The position numbers and the translations under genes were made by a program. The notes under the pieces were generated by a model. That model did not search any database. It was not told the origin of the DNA and was given only the letters and a program-made list of their open reading frames with translations. Positions 7,134-14,642 of a stretch of 15,276 nucleotides of DNA are shown in pieces. The stretch's first letter is position 1; each line of letters begins with the position of its first letter. Origin of the DNA: Flavobacterium sp. (GTDB lineage Bacteria > Bacteroidota > Bacteroidia > Flavobacteriales > Flavobacteriaceae); the NCBI GenBank assembly GCA_003449615.1, contig DMHA01000170.1, forward strand, positions 12,741-28,016, read 5' to 3'.

Positions 7134-7205
7134 AATGAGCATGACCAAAAATTGGTTGCAAAAACCAAAGAAGAAATGCGGCTCGAACGAAGTGAACAGG
7201 CGTAG
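7134..7205 (+). pseudogene. Possible 23-codon tail of a lost gene
   Basis: Between hepT and tas, a frame bounded by TGA (7131-7133) and TAG (7203-7205) has no start codon at its head. It encodes a charged peptide ending in KTKEEMRLERSEQA. Its composition looks like a protein C-terminus, although I could not assign it to a family. In a second frame, ATG at 7141 opens a 25-residue basic peptide ending at 7218. Either may be chance. If real, the tail marks the right edge of the inserted block. Short competing stems (7143-7155 and 7152-7168) also lie here. Confidence 0.25.
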
Positions 7206-7209
7206 CAAT

Positions 7210-7217
7210 TACATTTG
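7210..7217 (+). promoter_or_regulatory. Candidate -7 box for tas
   Basis: TACATTTG matches TAnnTTTG exactly and is identical to the xth -7 box, ending 28 nt before the tas ATG. No TTTG is present at the expected -33 distance, so confidence is modest. Confidence 0.4.
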
Positions 7218-7245
7218 ACCGATAAAAAACAATAATTATTTACAA

Positions 7246-8283
7246 ATGAAATACACCACTTTACCCAATACCGATATTAAAATCAGTAAAATTTGCCTTG
7301 GCACCATGACTTTTGGCGAACAAAACACCGAAGCCGATGGTCATGCCCAAATGGATTATGCACTCGAACAAGGCGTCAATTTTTTTGATACCGCCGAAAT
7401 GTATTCGGTTCCGGGACGCAAAGAAACTTACGGAAGTACCGAGAAAATTATTGGCACTTGGTTCAAAAAATTAGGGAATAGAGAGAAAATTTTTCTAGCT
7501 TCAAAGATTGCTGGCCCAAGTCCGGGAATGCCTTATATTAGAGAAAATATGGATTTTTCGCCCGAGAGTATTGCCTTGTCCATTGATAAAAGTTTGACCC
7601 GTTTGCAAACTGATTATATCGATTTGTACCAGTTGCATTGGCCAGAGCGAAAAGCGAACTGTTTCGGCCAACGTGGATTCAAGGTGCAAAACGACGCTTG
7701 GGAAGACAATATTCACGAGGTTTTAGAAACATTAGACGGTTTTATCAAGCAAGGAAAAATCAACCACATTGGACTTTCAAATGAAACGCCTTGGGGAATT
7801 ATGCGTTTTTTGGAAGAAAGCAAATACCATAATTTGCCAAAAATAAAAACCGTTCAAAATCCGTATTCTTTGTTGAGTAGGTTGTTTGAAGTGGGTTCTA
7901 GTGAGGTTTGTGTTCGAGAAAATGTAGGCTTGTTAGCCTATTCTCCATTGGGTTTTGGTCGATTGACAGGGAAATTCCTCAAAGGCGAAAGTCTTCCCAA
8001 TTCTAGAATTGAATTATTTCCTCAATTTGCCAGATACAACAGCGCACAATCTATTGAAGCTACAAGATTGTATAATGAAATTGCAGAAAAAAACGGTTTG
8101 TCTTTAACGGAATTGTCTTTGGCATTCGTAACCCAACAAGCTTTTGTAACCAGTACTATTATTGGCGCAACTACATTGGAACAATTGAAAGAAAATATTG
8201 CCTCGATTGATGTGGTTTTATCGGATGAAATTATTGCCGAAATCAATGCTGTTCAAGCTATAATTCCGGATCCTGCGCCATAG
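7246..8283 (+). CDS. tas: Tas-type aldo/keto reductase
   Basis: This is a cytoplasmic NADP(H)-dependent oxidoreductase of the aldo/keto reductase superfamily with a TIM-barrel fold. The physiological substrate of Tas is not established. The E. coli gene was found through tyrosine auxotrophy suppression. The 345 residues run colinear with E. coli Tas (about 346). Shared stretches include LGTMTFGEQN (18-27), LQTDYIDLYQLHWP (120-133) and QNPYSLL. The catalytic tetrad is visible as D48, Y53, K87 and H131. The C-terminal IIGATTLEQLKENI is the usual cofactor-binding end. The gene is convergent with the MuiA-like gene, with palindrome copy 2 between them. It is intact and of ordinary composition compared with the accessory block before it. 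Confidence 0.93.
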   Translation: MKYTTLPNTDIKISKICLGTMTFGEQNTEADGHAQMDYALEQGVNFFDTAEMYSVPGRKETYGSTEKIIGTWFKKLGNREKIFLASKIAGPSPGMPYIRENMDFSPESIALSIDKSLTRLQTDYIDLYQLHWPERKANCFGQRGFKVQNDAWEDNIHEVLETLDGFIKQGKINHIGLSNETPWGIMRFLEESKYHNLPKIKTVQNPYSLLSRLFEVGSSEVCVRENVGLLAYSPLGFGRLTGKFLKGESLPNSRIELFPQFARYNSAQSIEATRLYNEIAEKNGLSLTELSLAFVTQQAFVTSTIIGATTLEQLKENIASIDVVLSDEIIAEINAVQAIIPDPAP

Positions 8284-8289
8284 TTATTT

Positions 8290-8320
8290 ATCCTGTCAGG
8301 GTTTTGAACCCTGACAGGGT
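8290..8320. repeat. Dispersed palindrome, copy 2, between convergent genes
   Basis: Arms at 8290-8303 and 8307-8320 flank the loop TTG. Only one pair (T8291 with G8319) departs from perfection, as a wobble. The core CAGGGTTTTGAACCCTG is identical to copy 1 at 2939, but the central base of each arm is swapped (CTGTCAG then CTGACAG, rather than the reverse), so pairing is kept. It fills the 43-bp gap between tas and the MuiA-like gene, where a bidirectional terminator would be expected. There is no T-tract on either strand. Confidence 0.8.
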
Positions 8321-8326
8321 AAGATT

Positions 8327-9949
8327 TTACAAATTATCAATCACTTTATCTTTAGGATATTTTACTCGGTAACTTATCCTGATTTTTTTGGTTTCATTGG
8401 GTTTTAAATCCAAATCCCAAGTTAGAATTCCGGTTTCGACATTCACTTTGGCACCATCACTTTGCACCAATTCAATCTCAATTTCTTCACTTGGACTCAA
8501 TGGATATTGATCTTTCAAAAGCAACTGTGCAGTTTCTTTTTTGTTGTTGCGAACCGTAATATCAAAGGTAAAAGTTTGCTCTTTTTTGGAAGACAAAAAT
8601 TTTGTTCCCGATTTATCGGCTACTTTGTCCCGTTTGATGGAAATTTTCTTGTCTCTTCCCATACTCAAACTCAAAGTATCCGATGTTTGGCTTGGATTTA
8701 TGGTTGTTTTGCCCACATACATGCCTTCAAAAATAATATTGGCATCGCCTTTGAGCAAATTGTATTTGGAATAATCGACGATTTCTGCCATAAGAAAGGC
8801 TTCTTTTTCGACTCTTGGTGCAGCAAAATATTTGAAAGTGGCAGGAATTTTTATTTCTTTGAGTGCCACACTATGGGCTTTTCCGTTGGATAAAATATCA
8901 TAAGGAATGTCGATGTCGAAGGAAATGTTGAGTTGGTTTTCGGTAATTGTTGTGTAATTTGATACAGAAGAAGTTGCCTTTTTTAAGTCTTTCTTTTTTA
9001 GTGTTGAATAACCCTCGACAACCATTTCATCCATGTTTATTACTCTCCCCGAAGCCATAGGGGCGACTTGAATTTCATCATTTTGATACCTCAAGAACCA
9101 AGGATTTACTATTGGTGCTTGATTGTTTTGGTTTGGGTTGCCACTGGATAAAGTGAGTTTCACTTTTTTCCAATCTATTCCTGAGTTTTGAGTTACTTCA
9201 GCTTTGTACATCATTTGTATGGGTTCGCCAATGCTGTTGGCACGCAAATCGTAAAATGGTTTCCAAGTGGCAGCATTGGTCAAATAGTTAATTTCAAAAT
9301 CTACATTTCCAGCCACTTCATTCATCACTTGAACAATCAGTTTTCCGTTGGAAATTTCGTCTTCATTTTTGGTATTGGTTTCAAGTTTGGCGTTCAAATT
9401 GGCTAATTGTTTGTTAAGTTTCGTTTCTTTTTCTTCCAATGAAGTTATGGTATTGCTGATTTCGGTTCTTTTAAGGGTATAATAATCCACCATTTTTATC
9501 AAATCAATCACATTTAAACCCGAATTTACTCCCGAAACTTGTTGGTTTTTATCCAAAAGTTCAAGAGTTTTGGAGTAGGAATTTTTTTGAATTCCCACTT
9601 TTTGAATTTCTTTTTTTACCCAACTGATGCTGTCACGCACTTTTTTTATGGCAGGATTCGTTTCGTCTATATCATATTCTGAAATATAATTGTCCGTGAA
9701 TTGTACCGAAAGTACTGTAACCGTTGATGGTGCACCAATTTGTATCGTGTTTTCATTTAGATAGTTGCAAACATTTTTTATCACAATTTCGCTTGTTCCT
9801 TTGGGAAGCATTGCCGAAGTAGTTTGCGAAATTTCGGCCGAATTGAAATAGACTGTTGCTGCTTTTACTTTGGCGGAAACAAAAATGGGTTTTTGTGCCA
9901 ATGCCATTGAAGTAACTGTCATAGCAAGGAAGAATATGATTTTTTTCAT
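8327..9949 (-). CDS. MuiA-like exported protein (DUF4140/DUF4139)
   Basis: This 540-residue protein belongs to the family annotated as mucoidy inhibitor MuiA, whose biochemical role is unknown. Residues 1-19 are a type I signal peptide (MKKIIFFLAMTVTSMALAQ), so it is exported. Residues about 25-125 are DUF4140-like, with KAATVYFNSAEI at 29-40. Residues about 155-195 form a coiled coil. Residues about 205-535 are DUF4139-like, with ATWKPFYDLRA at 227-237 and a beta-rich remainder. An odd insert at 306-330 contains VVEGYSTLKKKDL, which resembles the conserved plug motif of SusC/TonB-dependent receptors. This is discussed as a finding. The gene is divergent from the metalloprotease gene. A degenerate -7 box (GATATTTG on the minus strand, 9985-9992) is the best promoter candidate. 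Confidence 0.85.
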   Translation of the reverse strand: MKKIIFFLAMTVTSMALAQKPIFVSAKVKAATVYFNSAEISQTTSAMLPKGTSEIVIKNVCNYLNENTIQIGAPSTVTVLSVQFTDNYISEYDIDETNPAIKKVRDSISWVKKEIQKVGIQKNSYSKTLELLDKNQQVSGVNSGLNVIDLIKMVDYYTLKRTEISNTITSLEEKETKLNKQLANLNAKLETNTKNEDEISNGKLIVQVMNEVAGNVDFEINYLTNAATWKPFYDLRANSIGEPIQMMYKAEVTQNSGIDWKKVKLTLSSGNPNQNNQAPIVNPWFLRYQNDEIQVAPMASGRVINMDEMVVEGYSTLKKKDLKKATSSVSNYTTITENQLNISFDIDIPYDILSNGKAHSVALKEIKIPATFKYFAAPRVEKEAFLMAEIVDYSKYNLLKGDANIIFEGMYVGKTTINPSQTSDTLSLSMGRDKKISIKRDKVADKSGTKFLSSKKEQTFTFDITVRNNKKETAQLLLKDQYPLSPSEEIEIELVQSDGAKVNVETGILTWDLDLKPNETKKIRISYRVKYPKDKVIDNL

Positions 9950-10306
9950 AATATTTTTGATTAAATGAGAATATATTTTGATAACAAATATCGTAAAAAT
10001 ATAAGTTGAGTTTTAATTTAATTTTTGAATTCTAAGGATTTAATTCATTGTCGTTGGCATAATTTATTATATTTGTACAACAATCATATTTATAATCTAT
10101 TTATTAAGTTAATTTTATTGTCTTTTTTATTTTAAATTTTAATCCAATTCTTTCGGAATAATGCTCTTACCTATTTCAATTGATTATTATTGTCAAATTT
10201 ATTAAACGACTTTCAAACCCAATTTTCAATCAAAAATTAATTTTAACTCCTTTATTTTCAATCAAGAAAAACTTTCAACTCACCTCAACATTAAATTCCA
10301 AAACTT
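9950..10306. other. AT-rich divergent intergenic region
   Basis: These 357 bp separate the divergent MuiA-like and protease genes and contain no supported coding region. They hold a degenerate minus-strand -7 box (9985-9992), a plus-strand -7 box (10068-10075) and a direct repeat ATTTTCAATCAA at 10222-10233 and 10254-10265. The stretch from about 10083 to 10306 would be a long AT-rich leader for the protease mRNA. It shows no strong hairpin or known riboswitch motif. Confidence 0.6.
10068..10075 (+). promoter_or_regulatory. Candidate -7 box for the secreted metalloprotease
   Basis: TATATTTG matches TAnnTTTG exactly. The best -33 candidate is CATTG at 10046-10050 with a 17-nt spacer, which is shorter than usual. 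If used, the transcript would carry a leader of roughly 220 nt. Confidence 0.4.
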
Positions 10307-13300
10307 ATGAAAATTAAAAACTACTCTCTCTCATTTCTTTTGATTTTTCTTCTAATTGGTTACACTTCAAGTGGGCAAAAACTTAATCCACAGGTAGAAC
10401 CATCTGAAAACAAAAACAAACCTTTTAATTCAGAATTTTGTGGCACAGATTTTTTCCACAATCAAAAAATGAAAACGGATGAAGCATACAGAATCCGTCA
10501 CAATAAAAGCACTGAAGCCATTAAAAAAATCACTTCCCAACCCTACAAAATAGCAGCTGGAGGCATATCTCAAATTCCTGTTGTAGTTCACGTTATGCAC
10601 AAAGGAGAAGCTGTTGGCACTGGCACAAACATTTCTGACGATGATGTGAAAAAAGGGATAAAATATTTGAATAATTATTGGCGAAAAGTAAGTGGATCGC
10701 CTGGTTTTGGAGATGGAGTAGATATGAAAATCGAATTTGTTTTGGCTATTCAAGATGAAAATGGCAATTGTACCACAGGTATTGATCGTGTGAATATGAG
10801 TGGTGTTCCCGCTTATGTAAGTAACGGCGTGAATAGAAGTAGCACAAATGGAATACCCGATTATGATGCAACAGGTGGAGTAAACTCGCTAAAAGAATAC
10901 AGCGTTTGGGATCCTACTAAATATTATAATGTTTGGATTGTAGATGAAATAGACAATAAAAACTGTTTTAGTGGAGGTTCCTATACTGCAGGATATGCCT
11001 ATTATGCCTCGTCACACGGACAACTCTATGATGGTTCGGTGGTTTTAATATGCTCCTATTTGAATGAAACAGATGTTACTTGGGCGCACGAAATGGGACA
11101 TGCTTTCAATTTACTCCATACTTTTGATGATGATGATACTAATGGGGACGACGTTGTGGTTAAATGTGGAGATGATGGCATTGCCGATACACCAAAACAC
11201 AAAAGAACTTCATCTATTAGTCCTTCTATTTACTTTAATTGCACCAATAGCGATGCTAATGCTTGTGATCCAACTTTTAATCAAGTCATAAACCCAGATA
11301 ATGGATTTACCAGAAACTCGGGTACACATCAAGATCACATGCACAACTATATGGATTATACGGGTTGTTCAACTGAATTTACTGGAGGTCAGCGAACTGT
11401 GACCAGTGCAGCATTATCTACTCAAAGAGCTTCCTTTCTCACAAGCCCTGCTCTGACACCAACTGCACGTGCTACCGTATTTTTTACTTCTTCGGCAACC
11501 AATGTTTGTTTGGGTAACGCCATAACTTTTTATGATGAATCAAGCTGTACGCCAAACACTTATACCAATTCTACCTATACCAATATTTCATTTCTTTGGA
11601 CTTTTAACAATAATGTAAATTCACCTATAACCTCAACGCTGCAAAACCCAACCATAACATTTCCTAACACAGGAGTATATGATGTAACGCTTGCAGTTAC
11701 AAATTCACATGGCACAACAAGCTTACAAAAAATAGGAAACATCGCTGTAACACCAGGAGTAGTGGCGTCATGTTCAATAACTAGTACTAACAACAATGGA
11801 AATTTTACCATTGGAGTTACCAAGGTTTCCTTCAATTCTATTAATAATACTACAACCATTTTTATTCCTGCCAATGCGATGAACGACTTTACGTGTTCTA
11901 AAAACACAACTGTTTTTTCGGGCAATTCTTATCCCTTAACAGTAAATTATAAGTCAAGAAGTACTGGGAGAGCCTTTTTAGAAGTGTGGATTGATTGGGA
12001 TAATAGTGGTACCTTTCAAACCTCAAATAGTAATGGGGTTAACGAAAGGGTTTTAACAAATGATATTCCTGCAAGTTCTACTGGAAGTCCATCAGTAAGT
12101 ATTACACCTCCAGCTTCTGCTACTTTGAATACCTTGTTGAGAATGCGAGTAATTTCAGAACACACAAAGTCTCCAACCGTATGTGGTGCAGGAACTTATC
12201 AACGATCCGATGATTATGGAGTGTATGTAAAAGCAGCTTGTACACCCCCTACTGCAGGAATAACAAATAATAGCGGCACAACCGTTTTAACTTGTCTTGC
12301 ACCTTCCATCAGTTTAACGGCTACTGGTGGGGTAAGTTACCTTTGGAATAACAACAAAGGAATAACACCCACAATTGCTGTCACAACGCCAGGCACCTAT
12401 ACAGTAACTGTAACCTCGGCAAATGGATGTACCGCTACCCAAAGCATTGTGATTACCGAAAACAAACCTGCTCCTACGGCGGTTATTACAAACAATACAG
12501 GTTCTACAGCAATAACATGTACCATTTCTTCTATTAGTGTTACTGCCTCAGGAGGAGTGAGTTACAGTTGGGATAATGGTCTAGGAAATAATGCCAATGC
12601 AACCATTACTGCACCTGGAACTTATACCGTTACAGTAACCGCTGCCAATGGCTGTACCGCTACTAAAAGCATCGTAATTACCGACGGAAAAGGGGCTCCA
12701 GCCTGTTCTATTTCGAGCTTTAATAGTGATGCTAATTATGGTTGTGGTGTTACGAATGTTACCCTTAATACCATAAACAAAACCACCACCACATATATTC
12801 CAGTATCGGCTATGCAAAACTTTATTTGTACCAATAACACCTCGCTTGCTATTGGAACCGCCTATAATTTGAATGTAACTTATAAATCCAGAAGTGATGG
12901 CACTCAATTTTTAGAAGTTTGGATTGATTGGGATAATAACGGATTATTACAAACCTCAAATAGTAATGGGGTGAACGAAAGAGTTTTGACAGACAATATT
13001 GCTGTTAGTGTTACCAAAACTGCTACAATAAGCATAACTCCGCCAGCAACGGCTACTGTAAATACATTGTTGAGAATGAGGGTAATTTCGGAATACAAAG
13101 GTGCTCCAGTAATGTGTGATGAAGGATCTGTAATGAGAGCTGATGATTATGGCGTTACGGTAACAAACCCATTAAGTACAACCAATTTCTTAAATTCAGA
13201 AGTTGTACTCTATCCAAACCCTGTAAAAGACAATTTGACTGTTTCTTTAAAAAATAATGACGAAATAATGAGTTATCAAATTTTTGATGTTACGGGTAAA

Positions 13301-13426
13301 AATGTAATGTCTAATGCAAAAATGGAAAATAATACAATCCAAGTTTCAGCATTAACGAATGGTATTTATTTCATTAAAATAAAAACAATAACCGGAGAGA
13401 TGGTTAGCAGATTTATAAAAGAATAG
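10307..13426 (+). CDS. Secreted M43-type metalloprotease with PKD, GEVED-like, SprB-like and T9SS sorting domains
   Basis: This is a 1039-residue zinc protease exported by Sec and then by the type IX system to the cell surface or medium. Residues 1-24 are a signal peptide. Residues about 88-380 are an M43 pappalysin-like domain. The zinc site is HEMGHAFNLLH at 261-271 (ligands H261, H265, H271; catalytic E262), and M349 in NYMDY is the Met-turn. Residues about 388-482 are a PKD-like domain. Residues 488-642 and 799-952 are two GEVED-like domains sharing LEVWIDWDN and SNGVNERVL. Between them, 647-717 and 723-792 are two SprB-repeat-like modules ending in NGCTAT-SIVIT. Residues about 966-1039 are a T9SS type A sorting domain (VVLYPNPVKD, then NGIYFIKI and the RFIKE end). 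The substrate is unknown. Confidence 0.92.
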   Translation: MKIKNYSLSFLLIFLLIGYTSSGQKLNPQVEPSENKNKPFNSEFCGTDFFHNQKMKTDEAYRIRHNKSTEAIKKITSQPYKIAAGGISQIPVVVHVMHKGEAVGTGTNISDDDVKKGIKYLNNYWRKVSGSPGFGDGVDMKIEFVLAIQDENGNCTTGIDRVNMSGVPAYVSNGVNRSSTNGIPDYDATGGVNSLKEYSVWDPTKYYNVWIVDEIDNKNCFSGGSYTAGYAYYASSHGQLYDGSVVLICSYLNETDVTWAHEMGHAFNLLHTFDDDDTNGDDVVVKCGDDGIADTPKHKRTSSISPSIYFNCTNSDANACDPTFNQVINPDNGFTRNSGTHQDHMHNYMDYTGCSTEFTGGQRTVTSAALSTQRASFLTSPALTPTARATVFFTSSATNVCLGNAITFYDESSCTPNTYTNSTYTNISFLWTFNNNVNSPITSTLQNPTITFPNTGVYDVTLAVTNSHGTTSLQKIGNIAVTPGVVASCSITSTNNNGNFTIGVTKVSFNSINNTTTIFIPANAMNDFTCSKNTTVFSGNSYPLTVNYKSRSTGRAFLEVWIDWDNSGTFQTSNSNGVNERVLTNDIPASSTGSPSVSITPPASATLNTLLRMRVISEHTKSPTVCGAGTYQRSDDYGVYVKAACTPPTAGITNNSGTTVLTCLAPSISLTATGGVSYLWNNNKGITPTIAVTTPGTYTVTVTSANGCTATQSIVITENKPAPTAVITNNTGSTAITCTISSISVTASGGVSYSWDNGLGNNANATITAPGTYTVTVTAANGCTATKSIVITDGKGAPACSISSFNSDANYGCGVTNVTLNTINKTTTTYIPVSAMQNFICTNNTSLAIGTAYNLNVTYKSRSDGTQFLEVWIDWDNNGLLQTSNSNGVNERVLTDNIAVSVTKTATISITPPATATVNTLLRMRVISEYKGAPVMCDEGSVMRADDYGVTVTNPLSTTNFLNSEVVLYPNPVKDNLTVSLKNNDEIMSYQIFDVTGKNVMSNAKMENNTIQVSALTNGIYFIKIKTITGEMVSRFIKE
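11975..12990 (+). repeat. Intragenic duplicated GEVED-like modules
   Basis: Positions 11975-12057 and 12908-12990 are 83 nt each and match at about 72 positions by hand count without gaps. The block CAAACCTCAAATAGTAATGG is identical in both. The two protein modules around them have the same layout, so the gene contains a domain duplication whose core has stayed similar at DNA level. The SprB-like pair between them is a second duplication. Confidence 0.75.
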
Positions 13427-13449
13427 GTTTTTTATATTTAGTTTAAATA

Positions 13450-13488
13450 GACCGAACAGATTCCAAAAATCTGTTAGGTCTTTTTTTT
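13450..13488 (+). terminator. Palindrome copy 3 with T-tract, terminator of the protease gene
   Basis: Arms at 13450-13462 and 13468-13480 (AATCTGTTAGGTC) pair with one G/A mismatch around a 5-nt loop. Eight T residues follow at 13481-13488. This is a good intrinsic terminator 23 nt after the protease stop codon and before the convergent dehydrogenase gene. The arm sequence places it in the same palindrome family as the copy at 14558. Confidence 0.85.
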
Positions 13489-13504
13489 AACAAATAGAAA
13501 GATA

Positions 13505-14452
13505 CTATTCATATAAGCGAAGGTTTTTTAACATATTCTCCGTCATAGATGCTAAATTAAATTCATGATGCCAGTTCCAGTCTGCTCTAGCTCGAGAATC
13601 ATCGATACTTGCAGGCCAACTGTCAGCGATAACTTGACGAAAATCGGGTTGGTACGAAACCCTAAAATCAGGAATGTGTTTCTGGATTTCGGCAGCAATT
13701 TCGGTTGGAGTAAAACTCATTGCAGCTAGATTATAGGCAGACCGAATCTTGATTTGTTCGGCTGGCGCCTGCATAATTTGAATAGTTGCTGCAATGGCAT
13801 CGTCCATATACATCATAGGCATTTTGGTTTCTGAGGATAAAAAACACTCATATTTTCCATCGCTCAAAGCCTTGTGATAAATATCCACAGCATAATCTGT
13901 CGTTCCGCCACCCGGAGGCGTTGACCAACTAATTAATCCAGGATAGCGAACGCTGCGAACATCGACACCAAAATGGGTATAATAATATTCACACCATCTT
14001 TCACCCGATAGTTTGCTGATTCCATACACTGTTGAAGGCTCCATAATAGTATATTGTGGCGTGTTTTCTCGGGGCGTTGTTGGTCCAAAAACTGCGATAC
14101 TCGAAGGCCAAAATATTTTTTTTATTTTTTTTGCTTTCGCCAAATTCAAAACGTGAAACAAAGAATTCATATTCAAATCCCAAGCAAAAGCGGGGTTTTT
14201 TTCAGCCGTTGCCGATAGTAATGCCGCCATCAAATAAATATCGGTAATGTGATGCACTTCGACCAAATGCTCGATTTGATTAAAATCCAAGGCATTTACA
14301 ACTTCAAAAATACCTGAATTTACAATGTCATTATTCAACTTTCGAATGTCGGAAGCCACTACATTTTCGGTGCCATAAAGCTCACGAAGTTGATGAGTAA
14401 GTTCTGTGCCAATTTGCCCGCAAGCGCCTATAATCAGTATTTTAGGAGTCAT
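13505..14452 (-). CDS. tdh: L-threonine 3-dehydrogenase, short-chain (GalE-like) type
   Basis: This cytoplasmic NAD-dependent enzyme oxidises L-threonine to 2-amino-3-ketobutyrate, which Kbl then cleaves to glycine and acetyl-CoA. It belongs to the extended short-chain family described from psychrophilic Flavobacterium, not to the zinc-dependent E. coli Tdh family. From the ATG at 14450-14452 the protein has 315 residues, close to the usual length of about 312. The Rossmann motif GACGQIG is at 9-15. SS at 117-118 and the Y143xxxK147 pair (YGISK) form the catalytic centre. RYPGLISWSTPPGGGTTDYA is the conserved substrate-side stretch. The frame is open upstream to 14518, but that extension would contain the TATCTTTG -7 box, so the later ATG is chosen. 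No kbl gene is in the window. Confidence 0.9.
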   Translation of the reverse strand: MTPKILIIGACGQIGTELTHQLRELYGTENVVASDIRKLNNDIVNSGIFEVVNALDFNQIEHLVEVHHITDIYLMAALLSATAEKNPAFAWDLNMNSLFHVLNLAKAKKIKKIFWPSSIAVFGPTTPRENTPQYTIMEPSTVYGISKLSGERWCEYYYTHFGVDVRSVRYPGLISWSTPPGGGTTDYAVDIYHKALSDGKYECFLSSETKMPMMYMDDAIAATIQIMQAPAEQIKIRSAYNLAAMSFTPTEIAAEIQKHIPDFRVSYQPDFRQVIADSWPASIDDSRARADWNWHHEFNLASMTENMLKNLRLYE

Positions 14453-14472
14453 AAGATATGGTATTTGAAATA

Positions 14473-14480
14473 CAAAGATA
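14473..14480 (-). promoter_or_regulatory. Bacteroidota -7 box for tdh
   Basis: The minus strand reads TATCTTTG, identical to the olsF -7 box, 20 nt upstream of the preferred tdh ATG. It lies inside the alternative 22-codon N-terminal extension and so decides the start. A weak TTGG lies 24 nt further upstream as a possible -33 box. Confidence 0.55.
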
Positions 14481-14542
14481 CTATTTTCGGGAACATTAAA
14501 ATTTCCAATGCGAATCAAGAGTTGAGATAAATCAATAGCTTT

Positions 14543-14590
14543 CTTAGGCTTAGGCTTAGACCTAACAGGTTTCTAAAACCTGTTAGGTCT
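14543..14590. repeat. Dispersed palindrome, copy 4, in a divergent promoter region, with hexamer repeat
   Basis: Perfect arms AGACCTAACAGGTTT (14558-14572) and AAACCTGTTAGGTCT (14576-14590) flank the loop CTA. This is the same 15-3-15 design as copy 1. Just before it, 14543-14560 reads as two CTTAGG hexamers followed by CTTAGA, which runs into the left arm. The location is between divergent genes, so termination of either gene is not its job here. No T-tract follows on either strand. Confidence 0.85.
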
Positions 14591-14642
14591 CTATTAGATT
14601 GTTATTCTAAATGTTCGAATTCATAATTGTAAATTTACTTCG

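Noticed and set aside
7966..7974. TGACAGG inside tas as a fifth palindrome copy
   Set aside because: It is a single half-site within coding sequence with no matching arm.
8462..8893. 143-codon plus-strand frame antisense to the MuiA-like gene
   Set aside because: The Phe- and Cys-rich translation has no domain, and the minus-strand gene has a signal peptide and family motifs across the same stretch.
10080..10306. Riboswitch in the protease leader
   Set aside because: The stretch is AT-rich with no stable long stems and no conserved aptamer motif that I could recognise.
11575..11925. 116-codon minus-strand frame in the protease gene
   Set aside because: It lies wholly within the PKD and GEVED-like coding region, has no promoter box, and its composition is that of a reverse-strand shadow.
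14543..14560. Telomere-like TTAGGC repeats
   Set aside because: Only about two and a half hexamers, next to a palindrome in a bacterial intergenic region. Chance or local slippage explains them.
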